DNA of 64,000 bases from Achromobacter aloeverae (GTDB lineage: Bacteria; Pseudomonadota; Gammaproteobacteria; Burkholderiales; Burkholderiaceae_B), in NCBI RefSeq assembly GCF_004121055.1, contig NZ_PYAL01000001.1, positions 248,001 to 312,000 of the forward strand, read 5' to 3'. Below, piece after piece: positions 42,661 to 52,854 of the stretch. Each line of letters begins with the position of its first letter. Position 1 is the stretch's first letter. The notes under the pieces were generated by a model. The model was not told the DNA's origin and did not search any database. It worked only from the letters and a program-made list of their open reading frames with translations. Both the position numbers and the translations under genes were made by a program.

Positions 42661-44940
42661 CTAAACAGCCCACCAGGCGGGAAGGAGGCGACGAACTTCG
42701 GGGCGGCGATAGCGGTCGTCGATGAGATAGACGCTGCCGCGGTCCGCCTCGGACCGAATGACCCGGCCAGCGGCCTGGACGACCTTGCGCAGGCCGGGAT
42801 AGAGGTAGGTATAGTCGTAGCCCCGCCCGAAGCGCGCCTGCATGCGCCGCATCATTTCTTCGTTGACGGCGTTCATTTGCGGCAAGCCCAGGGTGACGAT
42901 GAACGCGCCGATCAGGCGCGACCCCGGCAGGTCGACTCCCTCGCCAAACGCCCCGCCCAGCACGGCGAACCCGATGCCCCGCCCCTCCTCGGCAAAGCGG
43001 GCCAGGAATTCGGCGCGCGCCTTGGCGTCCATGCCGGCGTCCTGCCGCCACGCCGGAATACCAGGATGCGTACGCGCCAACCCATCGGCCAACCGCGCCA
43101 GGTAGTCGAAGCTGCTGGAAAAGCACAGATAGTTGCCGGCCTTGCGCTCGTAGGCCCGCGCCATCAACGCGACGATGGGCGCCACCGAAGCCGCCCGGTC
43201 CCGATAGCGCGTCGATACGCGATCGACCAGGTGGATCTCCAGCTGATCGGCCTGGAACGGCCCGGGCACGTCCAGCCACGGGCAATCCGCGGGCAGGCCC
43301 AGCGTATCGCGATAGAAATGCGCGGGTCCCAATGTCGCGGAAAACAGTACCGTGGCATGGGCATGGTCGAAACGCGGCGCCAGGAAAGGCGCGGGAATGA
43401 CGTTGCGCACGGTCAGCGTGTCCAAACCCTCGGCCGGCTGCCGCGACGTTCGCTCCTGTTCGGCCGGCATGGCGTCGAAGATCGCGTGCGGGCCGCTGCT
43501 TTCGGCCAGGCGCAGGAAACGCAGCAGGTCGAAGTAGAACGCCAGCAAGTCATCGTCGGCCGCCACGGCGGGTTCGGCGTAGTGGTCCGCGAGCGCGGCC
43601 GCCGCGCGCTGCAAGGCCGTCATCAGCGACGGCGGCAGCGCATCGTAGACGCGGTAGCCCTCCTGCGCCCGCTCCCGCAGGCTGGCGCGCCACGAACGGC
43701 GCAAGGCATCCAGCGGCTTGCGCAGGGCCTTCGGCGCCGCGCGCCGCGCCAAGGCCAGTCGCGCGGCGGGCAACTGGCCGCTGTACATGCCGCGCGCCCG
43801 CTCGACCAGGTTATGGGCTTCGTCCACCAGCACGCCCACGCGCCACTGCGAGGCCTGCGTGAGGCCATGCAGCAAGGCGTTGTAATCGTAGTAGTAGTTG
43901 TAGTCGCCGACGACCACGTCGCACCAGCGCGCCATCTCCTGGCCCAGGTAGTACGGGCAGACGCCATGCGCGGATGCAATGGCCCCCAGCGCCTGCCTGT
44001 CCAGGACCGGCTCGGAGATGGCGGCCGAGCGCGCGGCGGGCAGCCGATCGTAGAAGCCGCGCGCCAGCGGGCAGTCCTCGCCGTCGCAAGCGCGGCCCGG
44101 ATGCACGCAGGACGACTCGCGCGCGGCAAGCTCCAGCGCACGCAGCGGCAAGGCGGGTTCGGCCGCGCGCACCTGGCCCAGCGCGTCCAGCGCGGCCTGG
44201 CGGCCGGCCGTCTTGGCGCAAAGGAAGAACACGCGGTCCAGCGGCGCGGCGGGCATGGCCTTCAGCATGGGGAACAGGCTGCCCAGGGTCTTGCCGATGC
44301 CGGTGGGCGCCTGCGCCAGCAAGGGCCGGCCGTCGCGCGCCGCACGGTAGATCCCGGCGGCCAGTTCGCGCTGTCCGGGCCGGAACGTGGCGCGCGGGAA
44401 TGGCACGGCGCGCAGCGCGATATCGCGCGCCTCGCGGTGCGCCGACTCCTGCCGGCCCCAGGCCAGGAAGCGTGCGCACTGGTCGGCGAAAAAGGCGGCC
44501 AGTTCGGCCGCGGAGCAGGCGCGCGTCAACACGGTCTCCTCCTGGCTGCCCAGGTCGAAATACACCAGCGCGACCTCCAGGTCGCCGTAGCCGCGCGCCT
44601 GGCACAGCAGATGCCCATAGACCATGGCCTGCGCCCAGTGCACGGCGCGCTGGTTATCCGGCACCCGGTCGGCGGCGCCCCGCCGCGTCTTGATTTCCTC
44701 CAGGCGGTGCTTGACGGGATCGTAGCCATCGGCCCGGCCCCGCACACGCAACAGGGCCGGCACGCCATACTCCCCTTCCAGCGCAACCTCCGCCTCGTAG
44801 CCGGCGGGACGGCGAGCGACCACGGCCTGATGCCCGGCTATCCCCTCCTGCCCCGACGGGGCGGGCGTGAACCGCGTATCCAGGTCGCCGGTGCGCGCGG
44901 TGAACTCGCACAAGGCGCGCACGGCAATGGCGTACGTCAC
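42661..44940 (-). CDS. PD-(D/E)XK nuclease fused to an XPD/DinG-type helicase
   Basis: 759 residues from a GTG at 44940 that overlaps the upstream stop (GTGA). Residues 1-160 look like a RecB/Cas4-type nuclease: Glu near EVALEGE, GRADGYD (Asp 71), EEIKT (Glu-x-Lys 82-84) and QAMVYGH (motif IV). The helicase then begins (FRPGQREL) with Walker A QAPTGIGKT (200-208), four Cys for a likely 4Fe-4S cluster (about 268, 275, 280, 318), and DEAH (363-366). Motif V/VI is GFAVLGGAFGEGVDLPG and QAAGRVIRS. It is the second gene of an SOS-type repair operon with the FAN1-like nuclease. Confidence 0.9.
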   Translation of the reverse strand: MTYAIAVRALCEFTARTGDLDTRFTPAPSGQEGIAGHQAVVARRPAGYEAEVALEGEYGVPALLRVRGRADGYDPVKHRLEEIKTRRGAADRVPDNQRAVHWAQAMVYGHLLCQARGYGDLEVALVYFDLGSQEETVLTRACSAAELAAFFADQCARFLAWGRQESAHREARDIALRAVPFPRATFRPGQRELAAGIYRAARDGRPLLAQAPTGIGKTLGSLFPMLKAMPAAPLDRVFFLCAKTAGRQAALDALGQVRAAEPALPLRALELAARESSCVHPGRACDGEDCPLARGFYDRLPAARSAAISEPVLDRQALGAIASAHGVCPYYLGQEMARWCDVVVGDYNYYYDYNALLHGLTQASQWRVGVLVDEAHNLVERARGMYSGQLPAARLALARRAAPKALRKPLDALRRSWRASLRERAQEGYRVYDALPPSLMTALQRAAAALADHYAEPAVAADDDLLAFYFDLLRFLRLAESSGPHAIFDAMPAEQERTSRQPAEGLDTLTVRNVIPAPFLAPRFDHAHATVLFSATLGPAHFYRDTLGLPADCPWLDVPGPFQADQLEIHLVDRVSTRYRDRAASVAPIVALMARAYERKAGNYLCFSSSFDYLARLADGLARTHPGIPAWRQDAGMDAKARAEFLARFAEEGRGIGFAVLGGAFGEGVDLPGSRLIGAFIVTLGLPQMNAVNEEMMRRMQARFGRGYDYTYLYPGLRKVVQAAGRVIRSEADRGSVYLIDDRYRRPEVRRLLPAWWAV

Positions 44941-46979
44941 GTTGCGGACTCCCGCCAGGCGACATGGCATACCTGCACGGGTATGCCATGGGCCTGGTTG
45001 TAGGCAATCCAGCGCAGCTGGTTGTCTTGCAGCCTGTCGCCCGGCCCCTTCACCTCGATCAAGGCATAGCGATGTTCGTCCGCTTCGGCCGGCCGGAAGC
45101 GCACCAGGTCGGGCAAGCCGCTGGCATTGGCCTTGATGTCCGCCAGGATGCGCGTGAACCAGAGCTTGAGATGCGCGGCCGGCAGGCAATGCAGGGCCAG
45201 GTCCAGCAGCGCTTCATCCAGCGCCGCCCAGGCCACGAACGGCGAAATCAAGCCCGCCTTGGCGCGCCAGTTGGCGCGTATGGCGTCGACATGGCTGCCG
45301 TCGTCCAGCCTGGCAAGGCAGGCGTCGAAGGCGGCGCGCCGCGCCTGCACGAAACCGGGATCGTGCAGGTCGGCCGGCCCGCGCTGGAAGGGATGGAAAA
45401 ACGCGCCCGGCACCGGCAGGAAGATGGCCGGCCAGCACAGCAGGCCGAACAAGGCGTTGATCAGCGTGTTCTCGACGTAATGGACTGGTTCCCCGGCGCA
45501 CGTCAGATGATCGCGCGCGGCCAGCTCCACCGGCAGCCCGTCGCGGGGCCGCGGCAGGCACAGGTGCAGCGTCGTCACCGCCGGCCGCCGCGCCGTCGCC
45601 GGCGCCTTGCGCCCGAGACGGCGGCGCAGGCGGTGTATCAGCCGCTGCAACAGCTGGACCTCGGTTTCGCTTTCGGGCGCGGCCAGCGCACTTTCGGCCA
45701 GCGCCAGGGCTTCGGCGTCGGCGCCGCGTTGTTCGAGCACGCGCAGCATGCGATGGCGGGCGCCGGGATAGGCGCCGGGGCGATAACACGCCAGCGCGCC
45801 GTCCCAGTCCTGCTTGCGCTCGCGCGCCCGTCCCAGCGTGAACAACAGCTTGTCGCGGCGACGGCACAGCCAGGGTTGGGCCGGCGATTCGGCGAGCAAG
45901 GCCGCAAGCAGCTCCCGCCACGCCGTAGCGGTGGCGTCCCCGCCGGTGTCGCCTGTCGTACCCTCGGTCTCTTCTTCCCTACGGCCGGTCGGGTCGACGG
46001 CCTGCGCATCGGCGTACGGCGCTTGTGCCGACGCCAAACTCCCCCCCGCGGGTGCGGCCTCTTCGTCGAAACGTTCGCGCAAGCGTTGCAGACGTAGATA
46101 GGCATCGATGTCCGACCGCTGCTGGAAAGCGCGCGCCTCGGCCGGAAACGGCACGCGCTCGTATTGAAAGATGCCGAGGTCGGCAAGGACGAACTCCGAC
46201 CAGCCCTGGCGCAAGTTGCCGAAGAACATCAGGCGCAGCCGCTCGGCCAGCGGCGCGATGCGGACCTCGACGAGGTCGACGGCGTGCGCGGCATCGATGG
46301 CGTCGGTCGCGTGGGTCGCGTTGCTCGCATCCGACGCAGGGGTCGCATCCGCTGCATGGGCCGCGTCGATCGCGGCGCCCGCGTTATCCCGCCAGTGCCG
46401 CCAACACCTTGCCGAGCCGCACGCGGGCAGCTCGCGCAAATGCGCCAACAGGGCCGCCTTGGACAGCCTGGCCGGCGCCATCCCGGCGAACAGGCGCGCC
46501 AGTTCCCCGTGGCGCAGGACGCCGAACAGCGCTTCCAGCGTCAATACAGGGTCCGGATCCAGCCATCCCAGCGCGAACAAGGACGCCGCGGCGGCGCGCG
46601 GATCGCCGATCTCTTCGTAATGCAGCGTATCGCCGCGAAAATAAGGCCCCTTGCGCATCAACATGCGCACGAGCAATGCTTGCGCGGGCCGCGGCAGGCG
46701 CGCATAGTCATCGAGGAAGCCCCGTTCCGTGCCGTCCAGCAGGTCACCGTAGCGTTCGGCGATCCAGGCCAGGGCGAACGTGAAGTTGCGCAGGTAGTAG
46801 TGCGGGTCCGGCCCCGCCTCGTCGAGGGGACGCGCCAGGCGGGCGGCGGCCTCGGCAATGGCGGTCCCCGCGCCCTGTCCGCCGGCCGTGCCTGTCGGGC
46901 TTGTGGATGCGGACCCGGGCGGCGCGGCGGCGGCGGATGGGGCGACGATGGAAGGCGAAGTAAGGTCGGGCTGCTTCAT
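44937..46979 (-). CDS. FAN1-like VRR-NUC structure-specific nuclease
   Basis: 680 residues from the ATG at 46979. The C-terminus (about 560-680) is a VRR-NUC domain: GLPDLVRF, then [19 protein letters not shown], giving the PD-(D/E)XK residues Asp, Glu and Lys. Ahead are the helical segments typical of FAN1 ([33 protein letters not shown], shown by its Pro-Gly-Ala-Phe-Phe-His core) and an N-terminal SAP-like region. FAN1 enzymes incise DNA near interstrand crosslinks and flaps. A low-complexity Ala/Asp/His/Thr insert occurs at about 200-236. No Shine-Dalgarno is obvious. The LexA box lies just upstream, and the helicase gene overlaps its 3' end. Confidence 0.88.
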   Translation of the reverse strand: MKQPDLTSPSIVAPSAAAAPPGSASTSPTGTAGGQGAGTAIAEAAARLARPLDEAGPDPHYYLRNFTFALAWIAERYGDLLDGTERGFLDDYARLPRPAQALLVRMLMRKGPYFRGDTLHYEEIGDPRAAAASLFALGWLDPDPVLTLEALFGVLRHGELARLFAGMAPARLSKAALLAHLRELPACGSARCWRHWRDNAGAAIDAAHAADATPASDASNATHATDAIDAAHAVDLVEVRIAPLAERLRLMFFGNLRQGWSEFVLADLGIFQYERVPFPAEARAFQQRSDIDAYLRLQRLRERFDEEAAPAGGSLASAQAPYADAQAVDPTGRREEETEGTTGDTGGDATATAWRELLAALLAESPAQPWLCRRRDKLLFTLGRARERKQDWDGALACYRPGAYPGARHRMLRVLEQRGADAEALALAESALAAPESETEVQLLQRLIHRLRRRLGRKAPATARRPAVTTLHLCLPRPRDGLPVELAARDHLTCAGEPVHYVENTLINALFGLLCWPAIFLPVPGAFFHPFQRGPADLHDPGFVQARRAAFDACLARLDDGSHVDAIRANWRAKAGLISPFVAWAALDEALLDLALHCLPAAHLKLWFTRILADIKANASGLPDLVRFRPAEADEHRYALIEVKGPGDRLQDNQLRWIAYNQAHGIPVQVCHVAWRESAT

Positions 46980-46988
46980 GGCAAAATA

Positions 46989-47004
46989 CTGTATCCATAA
47001 ACAG
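46989..47004. promoter_or_regulatory. LexA (SOS) box between fan1 and polB
   Basis: CTGT-ATCCATAA-ACAG at 46989-47004 exactly fits the LexA consensus CTGT-N8-ACAG. It is within the 41-bp gap of the divergent genes, so one box could repress both. It predicts induction by DNA damage of polB on one side and the fan1/helicase pair on the other. Confidence 0.88.
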
Positions 47005-47020
47005 TATATCCGCCTCGCCG

Positions 47021-49480
47021 ATGCCGCCCGATTCTTCCACCGCGCCCACGCCGTCCGGCACGATGGCCGACGGCGCCCCATCCGCCGAAGCGAATCACGC
47101 CCACGCCAGCCGCCAGGGCTTCCTGCTGACCCGCCACTGGCGCGACACGCCGTCCGGCACGGAAGTCGAATTCTGGTTGGCCACCGACCACGGCCCGCAG
47201 CGGGTGCGGGTGCCCACGCAGCCCTCGGTGGCCTTCATCCCCGAGGAACAGCGCGACCGGGCCGAAGCCGCGCTGCGCGGCGAGACCGATGGCGAACTGC
47301 GTCCCCTCGCCCTGCGGGACTTCCAGCACCGTCCCGTGGTGGGCCTCTACTGCAGGCAACAACGCCAGCTCGCCCGCCTGGAAAAACGCCTGACCGAAGC
47401 CGGCGTCGACGTCTACGAAGCCGACATCCGTCCGCCCGAACGCTATCTCATGGAGCGCTTCATCACCGCGCCGGTCCGCTACAGCGGACGGCCGGACGCC
47501 GACGGCGTGCTGCTCGACGCGGTCTTGAAACCGGACCCGGACTATCGCCCCTCCCTGCGCCTGGTCTCGCTGGACATCGAAACCGACGAGCGCGGCAATC
47601 TCTATTGCATAGGCCTGCAAGGCTGCGGACAACGCCAGGTCTATATGCTGGGGCCGTCGCCGGGCGTGGAGCGGGTTCCCGGTGCCGACGGCCAGGACTT
47701 CGATCTTGAATACTGCGCCGATCGCGGCGCCCTGCTGCGGCGGCTCAACGAGTGGCTGGCACGCCACGACCCCGACGCCGTGATCGGCTGGAACCTGGTT
47801 CAGTTCGACCTGCGCATCCTGCAAGAACATGCCCAGCGCCTGGGCGTGCCCTTGCGGCTGGGCCGTGGCGGCGCCCCGATGGAATGGCGCGAGCATGGCG
47901 CCCGGCCCCAGCACTATTTCGCGGCGGCGGCCGGCCGGCTGGTGATCGACGGCATCGAGGCCCTGCGCTCGGCCACCTGGAGTTTCGCCTCCTTCAGCCT
48001 GGAATACGTGGCGCAGACCTTGCTGGGCACCGGCAAGGCCATCGACGACCCCTACCAGCGCATGGACCAGATCAACCGCATGTTCGCGCAGGACAAGCGC
48101 GCCCTGGCGCGCTACAACTTGCAGGACTGCGAGCTGGTCACCCGGGTCTTCGAGAAGACGGACCTGTTGTCCTTCCTGCTGGAGCGTGCCACCGTCACGG
48201 GCCTGGCCGCCGACCGCAGCGGGGGCTCGGTGGCGGCATTCGAACACCTCTACCTGCCCCTCATGCACCGCACGGGCTTCGTGGCGCCCCGGCTGGGCTC
48301 GCAGCCGCCGCGCGCCAGCCCCGGCGGCTTCGTCATGGATTCGCGCCCGGGCCTGTACGAATCGGTGCTGGTGCTCGACTACAAGAGCCTTTATCCCTCC
48401 ATCATCCGCAGCTTCCTGATCGACCCCGTGGGACTGGTCGAGGGCCTGCGCCACCCTGCCGACGCGGACTCGGTCGCCGGCTACGCGGGCGCGCGCTTCT
48501 CGCGCACGCGCCACAGCCTGCCGGCCATCGTGGCGCGCATCTGGGAGGGCCGCGACGCCGCCAAGCGCGCGGGCAACAAGGCGCTGTCGCAGGCCTTGAA
48601 GATCATCATGAATTCACTGTACGGCGTGCTGGGTTCGCCCGGCTGCCGTTTCTTCGACGCGCGGCTTGCCTCATCCATCACCCTGCGCGGCCACCAGATC
48701 ATGCAGCGCACCCGCGAACTGATCGAGGCGCAAGGCCATACCGTCATCTACGGCGATACCGACTCCACCTTCGTCTGGCTGGGCCGGGCGCGCGCCGAGG
48801 AAGAGGCCGCCCGCATCGGGCGCGAGCTGGTGGCCGGCGTCAACCAATGGTGGCGCGCGCACCTGGAACAGGAACACGGCCTGCAGAGCGCGCTGGAACT
48901 GCAATACGAAAACCATTTCCAGCGTTTTCTCATGCCCACGGTGCGCGGGGCCGAGGAAGGCAGCAAGAAGCGCTATGCGGGCCTGATCCGGCGCGCCGAC
49001 GGCAGCGAGGAAGTGGTGTTCAAGGGCCTGGAATCGGTGCGTACCGACTGGTCGCCGCTGGCGCGCCAGTTCCAGCAGGAGCTCTATCTGCGGATCTTTC
49101 GGCGCGAACCGTACCGCGACTACATCCGCGACTTCGTCCGCCGCACCCGCGCCGGCGAGCTGGACGACCTGCTGGTCTACCGCAAGCGCCTGCGCCGCCG
49201 GCTCGACCACTACGAACGCAACGTGCCCCCACATGTCCGCGCCGCTCGCAGCGCCGACGAATACAACCAGCGGCAGCAGCGGCCCATGCAGTACCAGAAC
49301 GGCGGCTGGATCAGCTATGTCATGACGCTGGCCGGCCCCGAGCCGATGGAAAACCGGCAGGCCGGCATCGACTACGAACACTACGTCACGAAGCAGCTGC
49401 AACCGATCGCGGACGCCATCCTGGCCTTCGTCGGCGATGACTTCACCCAACTGACGGATGGCCAGCTGGGCTTGTTCTGA
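47021..49480 (+). CDS. polB: DNA polymerase II (family B)
   Basis: 819 residues against about 783 for E. coli PolB; the excess is an N-terminal Pro/Ser/Ala-rich leader, and an inner ATG (MADGAPS) is possible. The 3'-5' exonuclease motif I is [10 protein letters not shown] (Asp near 184). The polymerase motifs are A ([11 protein letters not shown], near 452), B ([14 protein letters not shown]) and C (YGDTDS, near 577). In E. coli the enzyme is LexA-controlled and acts in translesion synthesis and replication restart. The LexA box upstream implies the same here. It is divergent from the FAN1-like nuclease. Confidence 0.95.
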   Translation: MPPDSSTAPTPSGTMADGAPSAEANHAHASRQGFLLTRHWRDTPSGTEVEFWLATDHGPQRVRVPTQPSVAFIPEEQRDRAEAALRGETDGELRPLALRDFQHRPVVGLYCRQQRQLARLEKRLTEAGVDVYEADIRPPERYLMERFITAPVRYSGRPDADGVLLDAVLKPDPDYRPSLRLVSLDIETDERGNLYCIGLQGCGQRQVYMLGPSPGVERVPGADGQDFDLEYCADRGALLRRLNEWLARHDPDAVIGWNLVQFDLRILQEHAQRLGVPLRLGRGGAPMEWREHGARPQHYFAAAAGRLVIDGIEALRSATWSFASFSLEYVAQTLLGTGKAIDDPYQRMDQINRMFAQDKRALARYNLQDCELVTRVFEKTDLLSFLLERATVTGLAADRSGGSVAAFEHLYLPLMHRTGFVAPRLGSQPPRASPGGFVMDSRPGLYESVLVLDYKSLYPSIIRSFLIDPVGLVEGLRHPADADSVAGYAGARFSRTRHSLPAIVARIWEGRDAAKRAGNKALSQALKIIMNSLYGVLGSPGCRFFDARLASSITLRGHQIMQRTRELIEAQGHTVIYGDTDSTFVWLGRARAEEEAARIGRELVAGVNQWWRAHLEQEHGLQSALELQYENHFQRFLMPTVRGAEEGSKKRYAGLIRRADGSEEVVFKGLESVRTDWSPLARQFQQELYLRIFRREPYRDYIRDFVRRTRAGELDDLLVYRKRLRRRLDHYERNVPPHVRAARSADEYNQRQQRPMQYQNGGWISYVMTLAGPEPMENRQAGIDYEHYVTKQLQPIADAILAFVGDDFTQLTDGQLGLF

Positions 49481-49509
49481 ACCACACGGCGGCCAGGCGG
49501 CCGGGGAGC

Positions 49510-50432
49510 CTAATGCCCCGCCGCCGGCACCACGCCGCCCTCGCCCTCGCCCTTGTCTGCGTGCCGAATTTCTCGACCATCGTCGCGCTGGCCAAATTCA
49601 GTCCCCGCACCTCCACCGCGACGCCATGGCGGCGGAACTTGTGGACCACCCGGTCCAGGGCATCGACCGCGGTGATGTCCCAGAAATGCGCATTCTCCAG
49701 GTCCAGCACCACGCGCTCGATGGGCTCCTTGAAATCGAACTCCGCCACCAGCGCCTGCGACGTGGCGAAGAACACCTCGCCGCGCACGGCGTAGCGCCGG
49801 GCGCGGCCATCGTCCAGCGCCGTCTTTTCCACGCCGAACATCCTATGCACCTTGGACGCGAAGAACAGCGCACTGAGCAGCACGCCCACGCCCACGCCTA
49901 TCGCCAGGTTGCCCGTGGCGACCACCACCACGACCGTGGCCAGCATCACGATGGAAGAACTGCGCGGATGGGTGCGCAGGTTGGCCAGCGACTTCCAGCT
50001 GAAGGTGCTGATGGACACCATGATCATCACCGCCACCAGCGCGGCCATGGGAATCTGGCGCACCCACGGGCCCAGGAAAACCACCAGGATCAACAGGAAC
50101 AGCCCCGCCAGGAAGGTCGACAGGCGGCCTCGCCCGCCGGACTTCACGTTGATCACGGACTGCCCGATCATGGCGCAACCAGGCATGCCGCCCAACAGGC
50201 CCGCGCAGATGTTGGCAATGCCCTGCCCGCGGCATTCGCGGTTCTTGTCGCTGCCGGTGTCGGTGAAGTCGTCGACGATGGCCGCCGTCATCAGGGACTC
50301 AAGCAGGCCCACTACCGCGATCGCCAGCGAATACGGGAAGATGATGCGCAGCGTGTCCATGTTCCAGGGCACCGACGGCAGCGCGAAATGCGGCAGGCTG
50401 TCCGGGAACACGCCCATGTCGCCCACGCGGGG
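49510..50432 (-). pseudogene. SulP-family sulfate/bicarbonate transporter remnant
   Basis: The sequence corresponds only to the second half of a SulP transporter. It begins at VGDMGVFPDSLPHF and covers the last membrane helices (LLESLMTAAIVDD, NRECRGQGIANICAGLLGG) and a STAS domain (RVVLDLENAHFWDITAVDALDRV). The first about 200 residues are missing. At 49558-49563 a one-base shift spoils the end. Restoring the frame gives ADKGEGEGGVVPAAGH and a stop at 49510; unshifted, the frame runs into polB. The 5' break coincides with three GGGGAC hexamers. Expression of a fragment from the ATG at 50426 is possible but function is unlikely. Confidence 0.8.
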
Positions 50433-50452
50433 ACGGGGACGGGGACGAGGAC
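50429..50452. repeat. GGGGAC hexamer array at the SulP break
   Basis: GGGGAC occurs three times in tandem (50429-50446), followed by one variant, GAGGAC. It abuts the first base of SulP homology and may mark the deletion junction that removed the 5' half of that gene. Confidence 0.75.
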
Positions 50453-50534
50453 GCCTGCATGGTCGGCCGGGAGGCGGCCCCGCCGCCGTCCTGGCCCTGC
50501 CCGCCGCAGTGTACGACCCCGCGCCACGGCCTGC

Positions 50535-52793
50535 CTACCCCGGCTGCGCGGTCAGCCAGGTGCGGGCGAAGACCTGCGCGGGCTGGGGCCGGCCATAGTA
50601 GTACCCTTGCGCCTCGTCGCAGCCCATGGCGCGTAGCGCGTCGGCCTGCTCGGCCCGCTCCACGCCCTCCGCGATGGCGCTCAGGCCCAGGTTATGCGCC
50701 ATGCCCAGGATGGTCGTCACGATGGTGTGGTCGTGGCGGTCGTTGAGCATGTCCCGCACGAAGGAGATGTCGATCTTCAGCTTGTCGACCGGCAGGCGCT
50801 TCAAATAGGCCAGCGAGGAGTAGCCGGTGCCGAAGTCGTCGATGGACAGCGCGAACCCGGCCGTCTTCAGCGCCGCCATGACCACGATGGCGCGCTCGAC
50901 GTCCCCCATCAGGCCGCTTTCGGTCAACTCCAGCTCGAAGGATGACGGCGCCAGGTCCGCCGCCCGCACGATGTCGACGATATTGCTGGCCAACATGCCA
51001 TCGTCCAGTTCCTGCGCGGCCAGGTTGATCGCCAGCCGCCCGGAAAAATGCAGGCCCTGGCGCTGCCATGCCTTCATCTGGCGGCACGCTTCGCGCAGCA
51101 CCCAGCGTCCCAGCGGCACCATCATGCCGCGGCCTTCGGCGATGGGAATGAAATCCGCGGGACTGACCCAGCCGCGCCGCGGATCGTACCAGCGCAGCAA
51201 GGCTTCCGCCCCCACCATCGCGCCGGTCCCCAGGTCCACCTTCGGCTGGTAATGGAGTTGCAGCTCGCCATTGTCCAGCGCCCGCGCCAGGTCCTTGGCC
51301 AATTCCATGCGCTCGGCCAGGCCATCGCTCATTTCCGGTTCGTAGAACACATGGCCGCCGCCGCCGCGCTTGGCCCGGTACATGGCGATGTCCGCGCGCT
51401 TGAGCAGGTCGTCTATGGTGGCGCCGTCCATCGGATGCACGGCGATACCGACGCTCACCCGCATGAAGAACGTGTGGTCGGCGGCCGCCACCGGGTCCGT
51501 CAACGCGCCCTGCAACCGTTGCGCCAGCTCCGACGCCGCGTCGCGATTGGCCACGGGCGTGGCGACGATGAATTCGTCGCCGGCCAGGCGGGACAGGATC
51601 TCGCCCTTGCCCAGCACCGCCTGGAAGCGTCGCGCCACCTGCACCAGCACCTGGTCGCCCACGCCATGGCCGCGCGTGTCGTTGATTTCCTTGAAGCGAT
51701 TCAGGTCCATGAACAACACCGCCAGCATGCCGTCGTTCATCCGCGCTTCCAGCAGCGCGCGGCCCAGGCTTTCCATGCATAGCGTGCGATTGGGCAAGCC
51801 GGTGAGCGAGTCGTACATGGCCAGCACGCGTATCTTCTGCTCGGCGGCCTTGCGCTGGGTGATATCGGTGTTGATCACCATGATGGCCTTGGGCTCGCCG
51901 GCCTCGTCCAGCACCAGGGTCCAATGTCCTTCCACCGGGAAGGTGGTGCCGTCCTTGCGCCGATGGCGGATCTCGCCGCGCCATTCTCCGTGCGTCAGGA
52001 TGCGGCCGGTGATGTCGTCCAGCAAGGCATGGTCGTCATAGATCAGTTCCGCCACCAGGCGTCCCGTCGCCTCCTCCGACGACCAGCCATACATGCGCTC
52101 GGCGCTCTTGTTCCAGAACTGGATGCGCCCATCCAGTCCCCGCACGACGACGGCGTCGGTGGTCTTGTCCAGCAAGGACGCCTGGTCGCGGTAGCGGGCC
52201 GCGATGTCTTCGGCATAACGCTTGAGGTCCAGCAGCACCATGCTGTCCGTGATGTCGGTCATTGCGCCGGCCACGCGCAGCGCCCTGCCGTCCGGGGCGC
52301 GCAAGGTGCGGCCCAGCGCGCGTATCCAGCGGTAGCTGCCGTCGCGGCAGCGCAGCCGGTACGTCACGTCATAGGGCGTCTGGCCGCTGCGGTCGCCGAC
52401 ATGGGCAGCGAAGGCATTCAGCACCCGCGCCCGGTCATCCGGGTGCAGGCGCGACGACCACGTGCCCAGCCGATGAGGAAGCTCATCCAGCGGGCCATAC
52501 CCCAGCAGGCGCCTGAATTGGCCAGACAGCCAGCAAGGAGTATCGGGATCGCTGCCATCGCTGTCGCCGATTTCCAGGTCCCACAATCCGTCGCTGGTCG
52601 CCTGGACGATGAGATCGAAACGGCACTGCAGGTGACCGATATAAGCGCGCAGGGTATCCAGCTCGCGCATGAGGTTCGCGACATCGACGCGACCCGCGTC
52701 TTCCAGGCCGCTCCGGTCCTCCGCGCCGTGCGGCGCCGGCTTCAGGGCGGGTATCACATCCCGGCCCAGGCACCACTGCATATCCGTTGCCAT
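50535..52793 (-). CDS. PAS-GGDEF-EAL cyclic-di-GMP signalling protein
   Basis: 752 residues from the ATG at 52793, which has GAGGGCGGG just upstream; a start at 52886 would overlap the chemoreceptor gene by 32 bp. Two PAS/PAC domains (about 55-200 and 215-330; WNKSAERMYGW is a PAS core) precede a GGDEF domain with RLAGDEF (near 401). The EAL domain has all expected catalytic residues: EALLRW, NLAAQEL, ELTES, DDFGTGYSS, KIDISFV, AEGVE. The cyclase motif is AGDEF, still compatible with activity; the phosphodiesterase looks competent. No membrane helices, so a cytoplasmic sensor. It follows the chemoreceptor by 61 bp. Confidence 0.9.
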   Translation of the reverse strand: MATDMQWCLGRDVIPALKPAPHGAEDRSGLEDAGRVDVANLMRELDTLRAYIGHLQCRFDLIVQATSDGLWDLEIGDSDGSDPDTPCWLSGQFRRLLGYGPLDELPHRLGTWSSRLHPDDRARVLNAFAAHVGDRSGQTPYDVTYRLRCRDGSYRWIRALGRTLRAPDGRALRVAGAMTDITDSMVLLDLKRYAEDIAARYRDQASLLDKTTDAVVVRGLDGRIQFWNKSAERMYGWSSEEATGRLVAELIYDDHALLDDITGRILTHGEWRGEIRHRRKDGTTFPVEGHWTLVLDEAGEPKAIMVINTDITQRKAAEQKIRVLAMYDSLTGLPNRTLCMESLGRALLEARMNDGMLAVLFMDLNRFKEINDTRGHGVGDQVLVQVARRFQAVLGKGEILSRLAGDEFIVATPVANRDAASELAQRLQGALTDPVAAADHTFFMRVSVGIAVHPMDGATIDDLLKRADIAMYRAKRGGGGHVFYEPEMSDGLAERMELAKDLARALDNGELQLHYQPKVDLGTGAMVGAEALLRWYDPRRGWVSPADFIPIAEGRGMMVPLGRWVLREACRQMKAWQRQGLHFSGRLAINLAAQELDDGMLASNIVDIVRAADLAPSSFELELTESGLMGDVERAIVVMAALKTAGFALSIDDFGTGYSSLAYLKRLPVDKLKIDISFVRDMLNDRHDHTIVTTILGMAHNLGLSAIAEGVERAEQADALRAMGCDEAQGYYYGRPQPAQVFARTWLTAQPG

Positions 52794-52854
52794 CCCGCCC
52801 TCGCCGTGCTTCCCGCAGGCGCCTTCCTTGCGTTCCACCCTCGTATTCCAGGCA

